Assembly (NCBI RefSeq): GCF_004197395.1
Contig: NZ_SELS01000042.1
Location: 1-64,000, forward strand
Source of the DNA: Paraburkholderia sp. UYCP14C
GTDB lineage: Bacteria; Pseudomonadota; Gammaproteobacteria; Burkholderiales; Burkholderiaceae
Direction of reading: 5' to 3'
Length of the DNA stretch: 64,000 nucleotides
The notes below the pieces were generated by a model, which had not been told where the DNA came from, ran no database searches, and saw nothing but the letters and a program-made list of their open reading frames with translations. A program made the position numbers and the translations under genes. Positions 10,401-18,018 of the stretch are shown here, piece after piece. The first letter of the stretch is position 1; every line of letters begins with the position of its first letter.

Positions 10401-10488
10401 CGATATCGACGCGCTCGCTGCGTACTACAACGATCCCGCGTACTGGGCCCGCATCCTTCAGGCCACCACCGAACCTGACGAGCCCTGA
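7405..10488 (+). CDS. tnpA: Tn3-family transposase TnpA
   Basis: A 1027-aa replicative transposase of normal length. The DDE residues are recognisable: aspartate in HSSSDGQRFE near residue 701, aspartate in STDTHGTNQVNF near 774, and glutamate in NRGEAYHRLRR near 906. The N-terminal DUF4158-like region (RLSILTRHEIDELCAFPRF) is present. It ends about 50 bases before the right inverted repeat, as is usual. There is no frameshift, so it is probably functional. No strong ribosome-binding site precedes the ATG. Confidence 0.93.
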   Translation: MAANSHRLSILTRHEIDELCAFPRFTDEDRHAWFELGEAEQQLVHSRTIQVAAHLILQLGYFKAKSQFFGYSQDAIRDDLRYVLARYFPETDTDPDTISAPSAPTRRALQHCILELFRFRLCDSTARAELERRAQRLAMLSTQPLFILRETLQYLKQQRIVVPIYTFLQDMVGRVVSAERRRVSELLSHALTTEISQQLDAMLCADESMYQVNILKREPKDFSYKELRQESGRRAFFAPLHEFARQFLATAGISTESVRYYASLVKFYTVYKLQRMPVAITRLYLLCFAFHRFRQINDNLIEAFVHLVDQYEQSARQAAGEAAQNTLTEASSHLKAAGQVLHLFVDDSIPRNASFASVRKKAFTLLAPERFEPVSRYMRDVTFDKTGFEWSYYTALSHTIKRNVRHLFAGLDFAGRVEDAPLLEAVDFLQDLLCNGKSPRQCKPPAFPTAFIPKPLELHLYHAEAGKKKRLDVDRYEFLVYRLLRNALEAGDVFSNNSNEYRRFEDDLISDARWQNRDEILRDIGSPVLLAPIEETLATLHDDIEAQLKLVNHHIEHRDNPHIRVRQQGDKRRWSLVYPDTDESVNHSFYSQLPGIDVARLLWFVAERTDFMKAFTHVLDRYVKHDADPREILACVVAMGTNMGLKKMAEVSGLSYASLASTARNYLRPETLHAANDAISNATAGLPAFRLFDIDDQLHSSSDGQRFETQIDTFNARHSPKYYGLDKGISVDTLVVNHVPVNMTVIGAHEHESHYVFDLLFNNTSDIRPQLHSTDTHGTNQVNFFSLYTFGYQFAPRYRDVHKKTGTLVGRHPPGYYGNWLIKPSRKANDELVIREWPNVQRIMVSLAQKDVSQATLVRKLSSYARQNQTKKALWELDNLCRTRHILRFINDVNLRQAVQKALNRGEAYHRLRRAISYVNSGKLRVNTEAEQQIWNDCSRLIANAIIYYNTTLLSRVHDQKRAAGDHAAMELIAGISPVAWQHVNLFGAFEFGHAGTTVDIDALAAYYNDPAYWARILQATTEPDEP

Positions 10489-10535
10489 GCTTCCGAGGCG
10501 AAAACCGTCCTGCCCGATCTGTCTGCCGCCCTGAA

Positions 10536-10597
10536 AACCTTGCCAGACATGGGATTGAGAAGGATTTTCAGTTTTCGGGGGATGGGCAAAAATAGCC
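10536..10597 (-). repeat. Right terminal inverted repeat of Tn3-family transposon
   Basis: Reverse complement of the left end, 59 of 62 positions identical. It is directly followed by GACT (10598-10601), the same tetranucleotide that precedes the left end. Confidence 0.85.
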
Positions 10598-11173
10598 GAC
10601 TACGATAACCCCACGCTGCGGAAACCTCGGTCACCCGTAGCAGCGTAGCGGCGATTCGCTCCCTGCCGAAGATCTTCTCGGCCAGCGCAACCCGTTTCAC
10701 CTCCCCCAGGCTGGGAATGTCGTGGAAACAGTGCAGCAGGTATGCGACGGCCATCAACGCCTGTCGCTCGCCACCAGCGTGGGGCCTTGGAACGTGAGCG
10801 GCGTAGAAGGCCTCCTGGGTGGTCCCGATGACCTTATGCCAGGTCGTCGCATCCCATGCCCACAGCGCCGTCCCTCGCATCGCACAGTGTCGAAGGAGCA
10901 TCAGCTTTACGCGATCGTTGTATAGATGCTTGCCGTCAATCATGGCCAGCGCGTCATCGATTGGTGCGAGCAGACGTTCAAGGCCTGACAGTCTGGCGAG
11001 GACCGCCTTTACCGTCCGTTCACTGGCCATGGCGCGAGGAAGCTCACGCGTCAGCATCTTCCGCTCCGTAGCCGTCAGCTCGTTTCTGCGATCATAGTCC
11101 GTGATCTGGATCGGCCATGTCCATAGGCAGGCCGCAGGCTTGGCGATGCGGACCCGCCCGGGATGAGCTCATC
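10598..11173 (-). pseudogene. Tn554 TnpB-like recombinase, N-terminal fragment interrupted by the transposon
   Basis: The frame reads QITDYDRRNELTATERKML and later AMIDGKHLYNDRVKLMLLRH up to SAAWGYRS, then runs into the inverted repeat. Gene order (directly downstream of a 356-aa TnpA-like recombinase) and the sequence suggest the second tyrosine recombinase of a Tn554-type cassette, normally above 600 aa. The catalytic half is missing. The first ATG of the open frame is at 11057; the region back to 11173 is open but starts without a good codon, while an ATG near 11174 lies in another frame, so a second frameshift is possible. If the transposon is removed at GACT, the frame continues for about 35 codons at 1504-1393 on the minus strand. 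Confidence 0.6.
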
Positions 11174-11177
11174 ATCT

Positions 11178-12248
11178 TTACTCCGCGTCGGCGACACACG
11201 TCAGTGCATCAAGACGCCACGCGTGAATCTGGCGCATGGTCTTCACGAACCGGTCGGCCAGATCCTGGCCGGACAGGTGTACGTATTGCCTGGTCGTCTC
11301 CAGATTCTGATGACCGGCAAACCGGGCAATCTCATGCAGTTGCCAACCCGATCGGGCGAGATCGGTCAGACAAAGATGGCGCAGCGTATGGGTCGAAAAC
11401 GCCGGAACGTCGGCGCGAAGCGCAATGGATCGGACGACCTTGGACCACGTCCATAGCGTGATCGGCGCTCCATGGTTGCGGGGCGATTCGGACAAGAACA
11501 GCGCGTGTCGATCGCCGGCAAGGCCATGTCGGTGCCGAAGGTAGTCGCGCAACAGTTCGCCGGAAGTATCGGAATACGGAACGACACGCTCGCGGTGGCC
11601 CTTGGTCGTCTCCGCCCTGATACGCAGCAGCCGGTGGGCGGGATCGAGATCGCTGCCCCGAAGCTGGCATAGCTCCTCCCGACGAAGCGCCACATCATAG
11701 GCAAACGCGAGCATGCATCTGTTGCGCTTCGGCTCGTCGCGGACCACGGCCAGCAGGGCCGTCCACTGCGCCTCCGTTGGAATCCACGGCAGCTTGTGAA
11801 ACTTCTGGATGAGGCTTCGTTCGCCGCGCGCGCCGAAGTGGCTGGATGCCGTATAGCGGCCACGGCTTACAGGGTTGGTCCTGATGAGCCCCTCGTCAAC
11901 CAGAAACTCGAACAGCAACCGGACTGCGGTAAGACGCTGCTGCAGCGTTGCGTTTGACAGGAAACCACCTGAGTCGATGCGGACCACATTCGCATTCGCC
12001 CGTCTCGGCTGGCTCCTCAGTTCGCCGACATACTGCGCGATGGTTTCGCGCGACATGCTGCGCAGATCAACGGAGTGACCCTGTGCAAAGCGAAGGAAGC
12101 CTTCTGCCGCGTACATGTAGGCCGCGATTGTATTCCGAGCCAGGCCGAGCATCACGCAACTCTGTATCCAGCGTCGAGCATACGAGTTCGAGGCGATCAG
12201 TGGATACCGTTCCCAGACCGGTTCGACGACAGCGTTGCCTGCAACCAT
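11178..12248 (-). CDS. Tn554 TnpA-like tyrosine recombinase
   Basis: 356 aa, close to the 361 aa of Tn554 TnpA. A core-binding domain (RNTIAAYMYAAEGFLRFAQ) is followed by a catalytic domain with arginine in ALRREELCQLR, the HTLRH box, FAGHQNLETT and the tyrosine in TRQYVHLS. All catalytic residues are present. In Tn554 this protein works with TnpB and TnpC; here TnpB is broken and no TnpC is seen, so the cassette is probably immobile. Confidence 0.8.
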   Translation of the reverse strand: MVAGNAVVEPVWERYPLIASNSYARRWIQSCVMLGLARNTIAAYMYAAEGFLRFAQGHSVDLRSMSRETIAQYVGELRSQPRRANANVVRIDSGGFLSNATLQQRLTAVRLLFEFLVDEGLIRTNPVSRGRYTASSHFGARGERSLIQKFHKLPWIPTEAQWTALLAVVRDEPKRNRCMLAFAYDVALRREELCQLRGSDLDPAHRLLRIRAETTKGHRERVVPYSDTSGELLRDYLRHRHGLAGDRHALFLSESPRNHGAPITLWTWSKVVRSIALRADVPAFSTHTLRHLCLTDLARSGWQLHEIARFAGHQNLETTRQYVHLSGQDLADRFVKTMRQIHAWRLDALTCVADAE

Positions 12249-12334
12249 GATTTGCTCCTCTCGCGAGGGGATGCTGAGTCGTCACCAATAACGATTCAGC
12301 TCGAGCAGGTAAAAGCGGGCATCGCCTTCGGCAC

Positions 12335-12399
12335 GGGTTATCCACCGGGCCGCTCGCCTCTCGCTACAGAAGAGCGGGCGGCGGCCCCGTGGATAACCC
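12335..12399. repeat. Long inverted repeat with DnaA-box-like arms
   Basis: GGGTTATCCAC at 12335-12345 is mirrored by GTGGATAACCC at 12389-12399, and the inner bases (CGGGCCGC against GCGGCCCC) extend the stem. It lies upstream of the Tn554-like tnpA and may be part of that element's end or its promoter control. The TTATCCAC core resembles a DnaA box, but no other origin feature is nearby. Confidence 0.5.
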
Positions 12400-12427
12400 T
12401 GCGTGATCTCGTTTCAGGACGCTCAGC

Positions 12428-12679
12428 GTGCCACGCCAACAAAAACGTTGCCTTACCGTAGCACGAATCCAATTCCAAATAACTTATAGCAATCTCGACT
12501 TCAGCGAATGGGGCGATGCGTTCGCCGGCAACCGCATCCTCGGCGCTGCGACACTCGATCGCCTGCGCCACGGCGCCTATCGCATCGTGCTCGATGGTGA
12601 CAGTTTCCGCACGCCCAGACCAATGCCCGAACCCGACCAGACGCGGCTTGCGAAATCGGCCAAAAAAACGCATTCTTGA
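12428..12679 (+). pseudogene. IS21-family IstB helper ATPase, C-terminal remnant
   Basis: The recognisable part begins near residue 14 (IQFQITYSNLDFSEWGDAFAG) and runs to LDRLRHGAYRIVLDGDSFR. This is the C-terminal end of IstB, in which the SNL-FSEW and LLDRL-H motifs follow Walker B. The Walker A part and IstA are missing. The upstream sequence belongs to the neighbouring element, so this is an old IS21 tail. Confidence 0.7.
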
Positions 12680-12765
12680 GTCCGTTCGAATCCGCGTTTT
12701 ACTTCACTTCAAACTGGCGCCATTACGGCGATCATCCCCGGCGTCATTACGCCGATCCGTGACAG

Positions 12766-12886
12766 GCCGCCAGAAAGCAGGCTGAGTTGGGGAACGACGA
12801 ACGCATTTTGGGGCTTCTCCGCGACCGTTGGATCGACTACCCGCGCGCCACGCAAGCATTGCAGCAACTTGAGCGTCTATACGAGA
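12766..12886 (+). pseudogene. tniB: tniB, 5' fragment (split by IS66)
   Basis: The frame reads AELGNDERILGLLRDRWIDYP and then RATQALQQLERLYE, the N-terminal region of the TniB/TnsC-like AAA+ transposition regulator. It joins in frame to 15508 onward when the IS66 element and one 8-bp repeat are removed. No ATG is found before the stop at 12763-12765, so the gene had probably already lost its start (and tniA) before IS66 arrived. Confidence 0.8.
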
Positions 12887-12939
12887 GTAAGCGATCCACT
12901 ATCGACGTCTACCCAACAGCACTCTGAGCGAGGAGCATA

Positions 12940-12968
12940 GGTGTCCACCTATTTGTGAGGTGGACACC
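12940..12968 (+). promoter_or_regulatory. Perfect 11-bp inverted repeat over the IS66 tnpA ribosome-binding site
   Basis: GGTGTCCACCT (12940-12950) and AGGTGGACACC (12958-12968) can form a hairpin with a 7-base loop. Its right arm contains the AGGTGG likely to serve as Shine-Dalgarno for the ATG at 12970, so it could limit tnpA translation or bind a repressor (inference). Confidence 0.6.
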
Positions 12969-12969
12969 T

Positions 12970-13488
12970 ATGGCTGACAAAGACTCAGAGCTGAGAGTAG
13001 TTCGGCAAAGCAGCGACGGCCGTCGCCGCTACGATGAAAATGGCAAACGAGCATTGATCGAGGCGGCGTTACGCCCCGGCGTCTCGGTGGCCCGCATGGC
13101 GCAAGAGCACGGGATCAACGCCAACCTGCTGCGCAAGTGGATCACGAAATACCTGATGGAGCGCGAGAAAGGCGTCTCGCCGACGCCGCAGGATAACGGC
13201 GACGACTACTTGCCGCATTCGGGTGATGCGACTGACAGCCTGGCGATCGATCCTCCGAGTTCTCACCAACTCGTCGTTGCCGCGGCACCACCACCTGCGT
13301 TCGTACCTGTCGTTGCGGTACCGCCTGCGTCCACACCGCCGCCCCCGTCGATGACGCTCACGCTACATGTGCATCTCTCGAACGGTGTCGAACTCGAACT
13401 GGGCAAAGCCATCGCGACCATTGACGAACTGACAACCCTGGTTCAGATCCTTGGGAGGATGCCGTGTTCCGGTTCGACGACAAGCTGA
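12970..13488 (+). CDS. tnpA: IS66 accessory protein TnpA
   Basis: 172 aa from the ATG at 12970; an in-frame GTG at 12955 is possible but less well placed. A helix-turn-helix of the transposase_8 / IS66 OrfA type is seen at residues 10-60 (GRRRYDENGKRALIEAALRP followed by GVSVARMAQEHGINANLLRKW). A proline-rich linker follows. It is required with TnpB and TnpC for IS66 transposition. It overlaps tnpB by 25 bases. Confidence 0.88.
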   Translation: MADKDSELRVVRQSSDGRRRYDENGKRALIEAALRPGVSVARMAQEHGINANLLRKWITKYLMEREKGVSPTPQDNGDDYLPHSGDATDSLAIDPPSSHQLVVAAAPPPAFVPVVAVPPASTPPPPSMTLTLHVHLSNGVELELGKAIATIDELTTLVQILGRMPCSGSTTS

Positions 13489-13817
13489 AAGTGTATCTGC
13501 ACCGCGATCCTGTCGACTTCCGGTACGGCATGAACAGCCTGTCGATTCTCGTTGAACAGTCGATGCGCCTGAATCCGATGGACTCGTCGCTTTACATCTT
13601 CGGAAACCGGCGTCGCGACAGGATCAAGATCCTTGGCTGGGACGGCAGCGGTTTCTGGCTGATGATGAAACGATTGGAGGCCAGCCGTTTCATCTGGCCC
13701 GACAACAAGGCTGAGGTCGTGACGATGACGACCAACGTGCTGCACGCGCTGCTCGATGGCGATGACATCACTACGATTCGACGACATCCGAAGCGGGAAT
13801 ATCTGCGTGTGAGCTGA
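13464..13817 (+). CDS. tnpB: IS66 accessory protein TnpB
   Basis: 117 aa, the usual size of IS66 Orf2-like proteins. Family-typical phrases are VDFRYGMNSLSILVEQSM, YIFGNRRRDRIKILGWDGSG and FWLMMKRLEASRFIWP. Translation is probably coupled to tnpA through the overlap. Confidence 0.93.
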   Translation: MFRFDDKLKVYLHRDPVDFRYGMNSLSILVEQSMRLNPMDSSLYIFGNRRRDRIKILGWDGSGFWLMMKRLEASRFIWPDNKAEVVTMTTNVLHALLDGDDITTIRRHPKREYLRVS

Positions 13818-13848
13818 ACAGGCAGACGGTGTGCTGGTCTAACCCAGC

Positions 13849-15429
13849 ATGCCGGTCAACGTCACGATCACCGCCGACGAACTGAAAGAGCTGCTCGCCG
13901 AACGCGATGCCGCTCATGCGTTGCGAGAAGAACAGGAGGCATTACGCGGCGCCCTGCGGCTCGTGACTGCGGAACGCGATCTCGCCGAGGAACGACTCCG
14001 GGCCTACCGTCACGAGTTGTTCGGCGCAAAGAGCGAGGCACGAGATTCGGATCAACCCAGCCTGTTCAACGAAGCCGAGGTGCTCGGCGCAAGCAGCTCA
14101 CCTGCTCAGGAAGATACGCCAGAATCGACGGTCGGCGCACATACGCGCAAGAAGCGAGGCCATCGCAAGCCGCTTGATCCCAACCTGCCGCGCGACGTGG
14201 TGCGGCACGAGCTGCCTGAGGCTGAACGCTTCTGCATGAACGATGGTCACGCGCTCGTCGAGTTTGGCGTGGAGATCAGCGAGCAGCTCGACGTGATTCC
14301 GGAGCAGCTTCGCGTGATCCAGCACCAACGCGTCAAATATGCGTGTCCGTGCTGCGATCTCGGCATCAAGGTGACGCCGGCGCCGCCTCGCATCATCCCT
14401 CGCGGCCTGTTGAGCGAATCGGCGCTTGCATGGATCGCCGCCGGCAAGTATCAGTTCGGGATGCCACTGTATCGCCAGGCCGGTCTGCTACGCCGCTTCG
14501 GCGGCGACATCTTGTCGAACACGATTGCTGCGAGCATGGTCCGTGTGGGTCTCGGAACGCAACCCGTGATCAACCTGATGCGCGATGCGTTGCTCGATGC
14601 CGAGCTGATCTACTGCGACGAGACGACACTCCAGGTGTTGAAGGAAAAGGGCCGTCGACCGCAAACGAAGAGTTACCTCTGGGCGCAGATGACCGATTCG
14701 GGCGTGCCCATCCGATGCTTCACCTATACACCGGGGCGTGGCACCAGGCTGGCCGACAAGCTGTTCACCGGGATCCGCGAGGGCGCGGTCATGATGACCG
14801 ATGGGTATGAGCCCTACAACGACATTGCCCGGCGTCACCAGCTCGTGCACCTTGGATGCTGGGTTCACCTGAGACGGTACTTCGTCAAAGCAGAGGATAG
14901 CGTACCAAAGGCTGCCCGAACGCCCGATCTGTTGGCGACGCGCTTCATCAGATTGATCGGCAAGCTGTTCGCGGCCGAGGCGCGCAGTACGACGTGGAGC
15001 GCACAGCGACGACAGCGGTTGCGACGACGATACAGCGCGCGCGTACTCAATGCCATCCACGCGCTGATGCTCGAGCAATCGGCCGGCGTCGTACCGAAAA
15101 GCCTGCTCGGCAAGGGACTGACTTACCTGCGCGCGCAGTGGCCCAAGCTCATCCGTTACGTCGAGAACGGCGACTGGCCTATCTCGAACAACGCTGTTGA
15201 GAATGCGATTCGACCATTCTGCGTGGGGCGCCGCGGATGGCTGTTCTCGGACACCGTCGGAGGCGCGAACGCGAGCGCCAATCTCTATACGCTCGTCGAA
15301 ACCTGCAAAGCAAACAGCATCGATCCCTACCGGTACCTCACCTGGCTGTTCCAGCGCCTGCCTATGGCGAAGACCGTCGACGACTACGACGCGTTGCTTC
15401 CCTGGAAAATGCCGGCCGACCTCCGCTGA
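13849..15429 (+). CDS. tnpC: IS66 transposase TnpC
   Basis: 526 aa, full length. An N-terminal leucine-zipper-like segment (residues 8-55) is followed by a zinc-finger region (KYACPCCDLG), the DDE domain (IYCDETTLQVL, MMTDGYEPYN, with the glutamate in ISNNAVENAIRPF), and the IS66 C-terminal extension ending LFQRLPMAKTVDDYDALLPW. No disruption is seen. Confidence 0.95.
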   Translation: MPVNVTITADELKELLAERDAAHALREEQEALRGALRLVTAERDLAEERLRAYRHELFGAKSEARDSDQPSLFNEAEVLGASSSPAQEDTPESTVGAHTRKKRGHRKPLDPNLPRDVVRHELPEAERFCMNDGHALVEFGVEISEQLDVIPEQLRVIQHQRVKYACPCCDLGIKVTPAPPRIIPRGLLSESALAWIAAGKYQFGMPLYRQAGLLRRFGGDILSNTIAASMVRVGLGTQPVINLMRDALLDAELIYCDETTLQVLKEKGRRPQTKSYLWAQMTDSGVPIRCFTYTPGRGTRLADKLFTGIREGAVMMTDGYEPYNDIARRHQLVHLGCWVHLRRYFVKAEDSVPKAARTPDLLATRFIRLIGKLFAAEARSTTWSAQRRQRLRRRYSARVLNAIHALMLEQSAGVVPKSLLGKGLTYLRAQWPKLIRYVENGDWPISNNAVENAIRPFCVGRRGWLFSDTVGGANASANLYTLVETCKANSIDPYRYLTWLFQRLPMAKTVDDYDALLPWKMPADLR

Positions 15430-15507
15430 CCCGCATCACTACCACACCTCACGCGCTCCGCCACCTTACTCTGAGGGGCGTCGTTCGTGGATCGCATACA
15501 TACGAGA

Positions 15508-16223
15508 CGCCTCGCCGCGACCGGATGCCGTGCCTGCTCTTGCATGGTGATTCAAATATCGGCAAGACAAAAATCACCGCCAAATTCCGGCGTGCCCATC
15601 CCAACGAATTTGACGACCGGAGCGGGGTCGAACGTTGTTCGGTCGTTTCCATGCAGATGCCGCCGACTCCGGACCAGCATCGATTTTATTCGGGCCTTCT
15701 TTTCGAGCTAGGCGCTCCTCACAATGCTGCGGCTGGTCTGGCGTCCCTTGAGCGACTGGCTCGTGACATTCTCAGACGCGTATCCCCACGGATGTTGGTT
15801 GTCGACGAGGTCCATCATCTGCTAGCGGGCAGCTATCGCGAGCAACGTGCGTCCCTGAATCTTCTCAAATTCCTCGCCAATGACCTACAGATCAGCATGG
15901 TTCTGGTCGGAACACGCGATGCAGTATTGGCGCTTCAAACCGATACCCAGATGATCAGCCGTTATACGCCATTTGAGATCCCTCGCTGGCGCGAAAGCGA
16001 CGGTCTGCGGCGGCTGCTCGCCGCATTCGAGCGGGTGCTCCCGCTGCGCAAACCTTCGGATCTCGCGCGACGCGAGATCGTTCAGTTTGTCTTGAGCGCA
16101 AGTGGGGGATTAACCGGCGAAATATCTACGCTGCTGAACAATGCCGCGGAGCTAGCGATTCGCAACGGCGACGAATTGATCGACATGACGCATCTTGAGC
16201 ATGTCTGCCGGATCACGCAGTAA
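15508..16223 (+). pseudogene. tniB: tniB, 3' fragment with AAA+ core
   Basis: Continues the 5' fragment: Walker A HGDSNIGKTK, Walker B RMLVVDEVHHLL, sensor motif MVLVGTRDA, and the C-terminal region to HVCRITQ. This is the target-selection ATPase of Tn5053/Tn402-type transposons. An ATG at 15525 could restart translation, but the product would start just before Walker A. It overlaps tniQ by 23 bases. Confidence 0.85.
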
Positions 16224-16728
16224 CTCGGCCCCGTGGCCGGTCGCTCCACGGCCATTTTATGAAGAAGCTTTCGGAAGCTGGCTAGGCAGGGTTGCTGCGC
16301 GCTATCAGATCAGCGTCGGGACGTTATGGGAAATCAGCGTTTCGGAAAAGATGCCTGTACTGGGAACTGCGGGCTGGATGCTTTTCCCGGCGATTTCGCA
16401 CTCAGCGCTGCAGCGATTCGCGACTCTCGCGCGTCTTGATGACGACAGGTTGAGCCGCATACAGACGCCACCGGACTGGCTCACCGACCGTCGCTGCATG
16501 CCATACTGCTTCAGATGCTTCGTGCTAAATGACGCGGACGTGTCGGCTCCTCGCTGGAAACGTGAGTGGCTTGATCCGACAGCCGAATTCTGTCGCGTAC
16601 ACCACAGGCTCCTGGAAACGGTGCCGGCGTCCGTGTTCCGGCTATCAAATAACTTCGATGCCGCGCATCGGGCGATCAGCCGTTACCGAGAGAGATGCCT
16701 GTTGCAGGCCACCGGCCGGCTACGCTAG
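16201..16728 (+). pseudogene. tniQ: TniQ-like protein, truncated
   Basis: About 175 aa from the ATG at 16201, within the end of tniB. N-terminal TniQ features are present (FYEEAFGSWLGRVAARYQIS), as are the zinc-ligand pattern CMPYCFRCF and FCRVHHRLLE. Complete TniQ proteins are usually 300-400 aa, and the sequence after 16728 is IS-like, so the C-terminus is probably lost. With tniB it marks a decayed Tn5053-like module whose tniA transposase is absent. Confidence 0.75.
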
Positions 16729-16776
16729 CAGAATTAACGGACAGCATTAGCGCTCCAATGGACACCGCTAGCAAAA

Positions 16777-17019
16777 TTAACGATCTCCAACAGCAGGCGT
16801 AGCAAAGCGGTTCCAGCGTTTGACGAACTCGGGCGTATAACGCCTCACCCAGCGCAGGATCGTCGTGTGAGCCAACGACAAGCCCCGTTCGGCCATCATC
16901 TCAACCAGATCGCGAAGGCTGAGCTTGTAGCGCAGGTACCAGCGAACGCACAGAATGATGATCTCCCGATCAAAATGGCGTCCGCCGAACAACTTCTCCG
17001 GACTCTTCAGCTTGCTCAT
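16777..17019 (-). pseudogene. IS6-family transposase, N-terminal fragment
   Basis: The 80-aa frame begins MSKLKSPEKLFGGRHFDREI and continues VRWYLRYKLSLRDLVEMMAERGLSLAHTTILRWVRRYTPE, the helix-turn-helix region of IS6/IS26-type transposases. It ends at about residue 80 of some 235, before the DDE motif. Confidence 0.75.
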
Positions 17020-17087
17020 CGCGGCTCGTCGGTTCGTTTTGTTCCGACAACTCTAACCCATTCGCCGGCCCTATTTGCACCAGCGCC

Positions 17088-17998
17088 GTGCGACACGTGT
17101 CGCCGTCCGCCGAGCGTTAATCGGCAAGCCGTATGGATGGCAAAGTTCTTTCTTGTCTTGTCACACATTCGATGACCAATATGTCGGTGGTCGAGGCTGT
17201 GACCTGTTGTACGGCCAACAGTTGCCTACTTGGACATGCGCGATGGGTAACCGTCGGGTGTGAAGCTCCGGGGACAATGTACTTCTCGAAAGAAGACTCA
17301 CCTCGGCGACGAGGAAGGAGTCGACACTGCCAGCAGCCGTGCGGTGTGAAGGCTAGGCAAGTTCCGCATGCACAACGTAAAGTGAACTGTCGTTCGAATT
17401 CTCGTAATGCAAGATGAGCCAAAGCTGCTGTTAGGCTCAAACCAAAAGGTGAATGGCTGGTTACGCTCCTGGCTCTTGAGCGTACGCCGTCGAAGTGCCA
17501 TCGGGAAAGAGGCAGGTGCTAAACGGATAGGCTCGCGCAACTGGCGGGTCGGCAAGGAAGGGAACGTGGTAAGCCCGATTCTTCGCCTTGATTTCGGTTC
17601 ATCGCAATCAAGGCAGGCAACCCGTGAGGGGCGCTGTTGAGGAAGCGGGTATGAGAACGTGGAAAAAGCGAACGGCGGCCGGTAATGGGCCGCATAGGGG
17701 TTCAAAATTTGCCCTGATCTGAAAAGATGCAGACTTCCGCGTGGTGCAGTTGTCGTAGGCCTACATTTGAGATTCCGCGAAGGGCAGCTTGTGAGTGGCC
17801 GGTCTGACTACGGTTCAGCGCCCTTCGCCTCAGTAATGAGGCGAATCAACGATGTGACGTTTGCGAAGGGCTTGCGCTGCAATGGCAAGACCGGCGTCAA
17901 TACGACGCTTAACGCTGTGCTCGAGCTGTATGCAGGGAAACTTGCACGTACAGTTCCTCGGGGGCCGCGTTTCCGAGAGGGAACGTGGCTACCCTCTC
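17088..17998 (+). ncRNA. Group II intron without an intron-encoded protein
   Basis: It starts with GTGCG (17088-17092), matching the GUGYG 5' consensus. Domain V (17923-17956) is a perfect 34-nt fold: 8-bp lower stem GAGCUGUA/UACAGUUC with the AGC triad, a CG bulge, a 6-bp upper stem and a GAAA tetraloop. Domain VI follows (17960-17994), with arms CGUUUCC and GGGAACG around a GAGA loop and a candidate branch-point A in GGCUACCC. The preceding 600 bases have features reminiscent of domains I-III. No reverse transcriptase frame exists in the 170 bases where domain IV would be. The 3' end is approximate. It may need a maturase supplied in trans. Confidence 0.8.
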
Positions 17999-18018
17999 TT
18001 GAGAGGATCTTTCATTCT

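Larger units (their letters stand above)
1509..10597. mobile_element. Tn3-family transposon of TnpS/TnpT (Tn4651-like) type with SNF2 helicase cargo
   Basis: The element is bounded by 62-bp inverted repeats (59 of 62 identical) and immediately flanked on both sides by GACT (1505-1508 and 10598-10601). Inside are a SNF2 helicase and a tyrosine recombinase on the minus strand, then a coiled-coil KfrA_N-like gene and a 1027-aa Tn3 transposase on the plus strand. The divergent recombinase/coiled-coil pair is the arrangement known from Tn4651, where TnpS and TnpT resolve cointegrates. Tn3 transposons normally duplicate 5 bp; only 4 bp match here. It interrupts a Tn554-like recombinase gene. Confidence 0.85.
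12887..15499 (+). mobile_element. IS66-family insertion sequence with 8-bp target duplication
   Basis: 2613 bp with tnpA, tnpB and tnpC in order. The ends are imperfect inverted repeats: GTAAGCGATCCAC at the left, and GTGGATCGCATAC, its near complement, at the right. ATACGAGA is duplicated at 12879-12886 and 15500-15507, the 8 bp typical of IS66. It splits tniB. All three genes look intact. Confidence 0.95.

Noticed and set aside
12335-12399. DnaA-box-like arms suggesting a second origin
   Set aside because: No iterons, initiator gene or AT-rich melting region nearby; more likely part of an element end.
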